Assembly: GCA_946406275.1 (NCBI GenBank)
Contig: CAMJJZ010000063.1
Coordinates: 1-6,210 of the forward strand
DNA: 6,210 nt
Direction of reading: 5' to 3'
DNA from: an uncultured Bacteroidales bacterium
GTDB taxonomy: Bacteria; Bacteroidota; Bacteroidia; Bacteroidales; UBA932
The first letter of the stretch is position 1; each line of letters starts with the position of its first letter. The position numbers were made by a program, and so were the translations under genes. This document shows positions 5,376 to 6,210 of the stretch, in pieces. The notes under the pieces are model-generated. The model was not told the origin of the DNA and did not search any database. It saw nothing but the letters and a program-made list of their open reading frames with translations.

Positions 5376-5842
5376 GGCTGAGGGCACTGCTGCGCTATGG
5401 CGCCACGGAATGGCGCCTTGTTAGGCTCACTCACAAGATTCACGGACACATTGGCATTTACACCACAATTGGCGTAAAGATGGGTTTGTATGCCCGGGAG
5501 CAGCTGGGAGAGCACCTGTCCGTGGTGTCTTATGCTGGCAATACTCCTCCTGTGAGCTGCTTCAACGACGGGCTGCAGATTGGCGCCAGGGCCACCCTTG
5601 GTCATGGGCTAATTGAAGTGGCCGATACCCCGGAACCCCGGGCGGAAGCCTGCTTCCGCAGTGGGGACAAGTCACTCACAATACGCCTCAAGGAACCCTA
5701 TCAAAGCCAGATAGACAAGGACATACGCTTTGGCTTTGAGAAGTACGGTCACCAGCCGGCTTACTGGAAATATATACAAACCCTCGCCATGAAGTACTGG
5801 CGAGGGTGGGATCGTAAAGAGATATTTGAGATTATCCCTTAG
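5369..5842 (+). CDS. FmdE-family protein (formylmethanofuran dehydrogenase subunit E-like)
   Basis: This encodes 157 residues from a GTG at 5369, the only usual start before the conserved motif, since an in-frame TGA lies two codons upstream (5363). Family marks are HGHIGIYTTIGVKMG (25-39), VSYAGNTPPVSC (53-64), CFNDGLQIGARATLGHG (64-80) and IRLKEPY (105-111). The C-terminus AMKYWRGWDRKEIFEI is typical of a bacterial subgroup of FmdE-like proteins. Compared with classical FmdE, the cysteine after HGH is replaced (HGHI) and the second conserved cysteine of the GCT motif is absent (ARAT), so only H25, H27, C64 and D67 remain as likely metal or ligand residues. The organism has no visible methanogenesis genes, so a role in formylmethanofuran chemistry is very unlikely; the function is unknown. 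The 7-bp overlap with the S component gene implies coupled translation. The stop overlaps the convergent DUF1015 gene. Confidence 0.8.
   Translation: MVGLRALLRYGATEWRLVRLTHKIHGHIGIYTTIGVKMGLYAREQLGEHLSVVSYAGNTPPVSCFNDGLQIGARATLGHGLIEVADTPEPRAEACFRSGDKSLTIRLKEPYQSQIDKDIRFGFEKYGHQPAYWKYIQTLAMKYWRGWDRKEIFEIIP
5770..5807 (-). terminator. Probable terminator of the DUF1015 gene inside the opposing FmdE-family gene
   Basis: A perfect 10-bp inverted repeat (ACCCTCGCCA at 5780-5789, TGGCGAGGGT at 5798-5807) with an 8-nt loop lies within the FmdE-family coding sequence. On the minus strand the G/C-rich stem is followed by TTTGTATATATTT, a T-rich tail, about 30 nt after the DUF1015 stop. On the plus strand it is followed by GGGATCG, so it should not stop the gene that contains it. 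Confidence 0.65.
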
Positions 5843-6210
5843 TCGAGGCTGTGGATTGCAAGGCCGCTGCGGAGCTTGGGCTCGAACCAGGTGGTCTTGG
5901 GAGGCATGATGTTGCCGGTGTCCGCAATGCGGATGAGCTGGTCCATTGATACCGGATACAGCGCGAAGGCAACCTTCATTTCGCCGGAATCCACGCGGCG
6001 GGAGAGTTCTCCAAGGCCGCGGATGCCGCCTACGAAGTCTATCCTCTTGTCCGTGCGGAGGTCCTTGATTCCAAGGATCTTGTCCAGAACCAGATTGCTC
6101 AGGATGGTGACGTCAAGGACGCCAATGGGGTCGTTGTCGTCATACCTGCCGGGCTTGGCCGTGAGGCTGTACCAGTTCTTGCCAAGGTACATGGAGAAGT
6201 TGTGGAGGCC
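5839..6210 (-). CDS. DUF1015-family protein, C-terminal part (5' truncated at window edge)
   Basis: The minus-strand frame is open to the window edge and gives 123 residues; the ATG at 6192 is internal, because conserved residues (GLHNFS) continue upstream of it. The pattern is that of the C-terminus of DUF1015 proteins (usually about 400 residues): MYLGKNWYSL (7-16), LDVTILSNLVLDKILGI (32-48), RTDKRIDFVGGIRG (52-65), RRVDSGE (71-77), AFALYPVSMDQL (81-92), and the hallmark MPPKTTWFEPKLRSGL (102-117). The family is widespread in Bacteroidetes and clostridia, often near serine-biosynthesis genes, but has no proven function. The TAA stop overlaps the TAG of the convergent FmdE-family gene by sharing the bases TTAG (5839-5842). 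Confidence 0.9.
   Translation of the reverse strand, partial: GLHNFSMYLGKNWYSLTAKPGRYDDNDPIGVLDVTILSNLVLDKILGIKDLRTDKRIDFVGGIRGLGELSRRVDSGEMKVAFALYPVSMDQLIRIADTGNIMPPKTTWFEPKLRSGLAIHSLD

Noticed and set aside
6190..6192. ATG at 6192 as the start of a small 117-residue protein
   Set aside because: The frame stays open to the window edge and the residues upstream continue the DUF1015 family pattern, so the gene is truncated by the window, not short.

Overview
The window looks like a chromosomal segment of a member of the Bacteroidales, probably an uncultured gut or rumen species. The evidence is a FISUMP-type secreted protein, a Bacteroidetes-clade DUF4143 ATPase, a DUF1015 protein, and promoter -7 elements of the form TAnnTTTG. 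No rRNA, tRNA, CRISPR array, insertion sequence or integrase is visible. Two genes are cut by the window edges: the first (5' end missing) and the last (5' end missing, on the minus strand).

Layout. Positions 1-690 (+) hold the C-terminal part of a secreted FISUMP-like protein, followed by a clear intrinsic terminator at 720-755. Converging on it is a monocistronic AAA+ ATPase of the DUF4143 family (781-1992, -). Its promoter region (about 2012-2078) carries interleaved inverted repeats that look like operators. Next, on the minus strand, is a tight three-gene operon transcribed from about 4810 down to 2105: a GH5 glycoside hydrolase with a lipoprotein-like signal peptide, a YghZ/Gpr-type aldo/keto reductase and a HAD phosphatase, with 5-bp gaps. 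A short divergent promoter region (4788-4865) separates this operon from a plus-strand pair: a six-helix membrane protein resembling an ECF-transporter S component (4866-5375) and an FmdE-family protein (5369-5842), which overlap by 7 bp. The FmdE-family gene converges on, and overlaps by 4 bp, the 3' end of a DUF1015-family gene (5839-6210, -). The likely terminator of that gene lies inside the FmdE-family coding sequence.

How the genes may work together. The GH5/reductase/phosphatase operon would combine polysaccharide cleavage outside the cytoplasm with cytoplasmic reduction of an aldehyde or sugar phosphate and a dephosphorylation, but no shared pathway is demonstrated. The S component and FmdE-like protein are probably translationally coupled, which suggests a common small-molecule or cofactor role with unknown substrate. 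Most of the window is ordinary Bacteroidales gene content. The points most worth a second look are the S-component/FmdE pair, the palindromic ATPase promoter, the terminator embedded in an opposing gene, and the possibly hypervariable C-terminus of the FISUMP protein.
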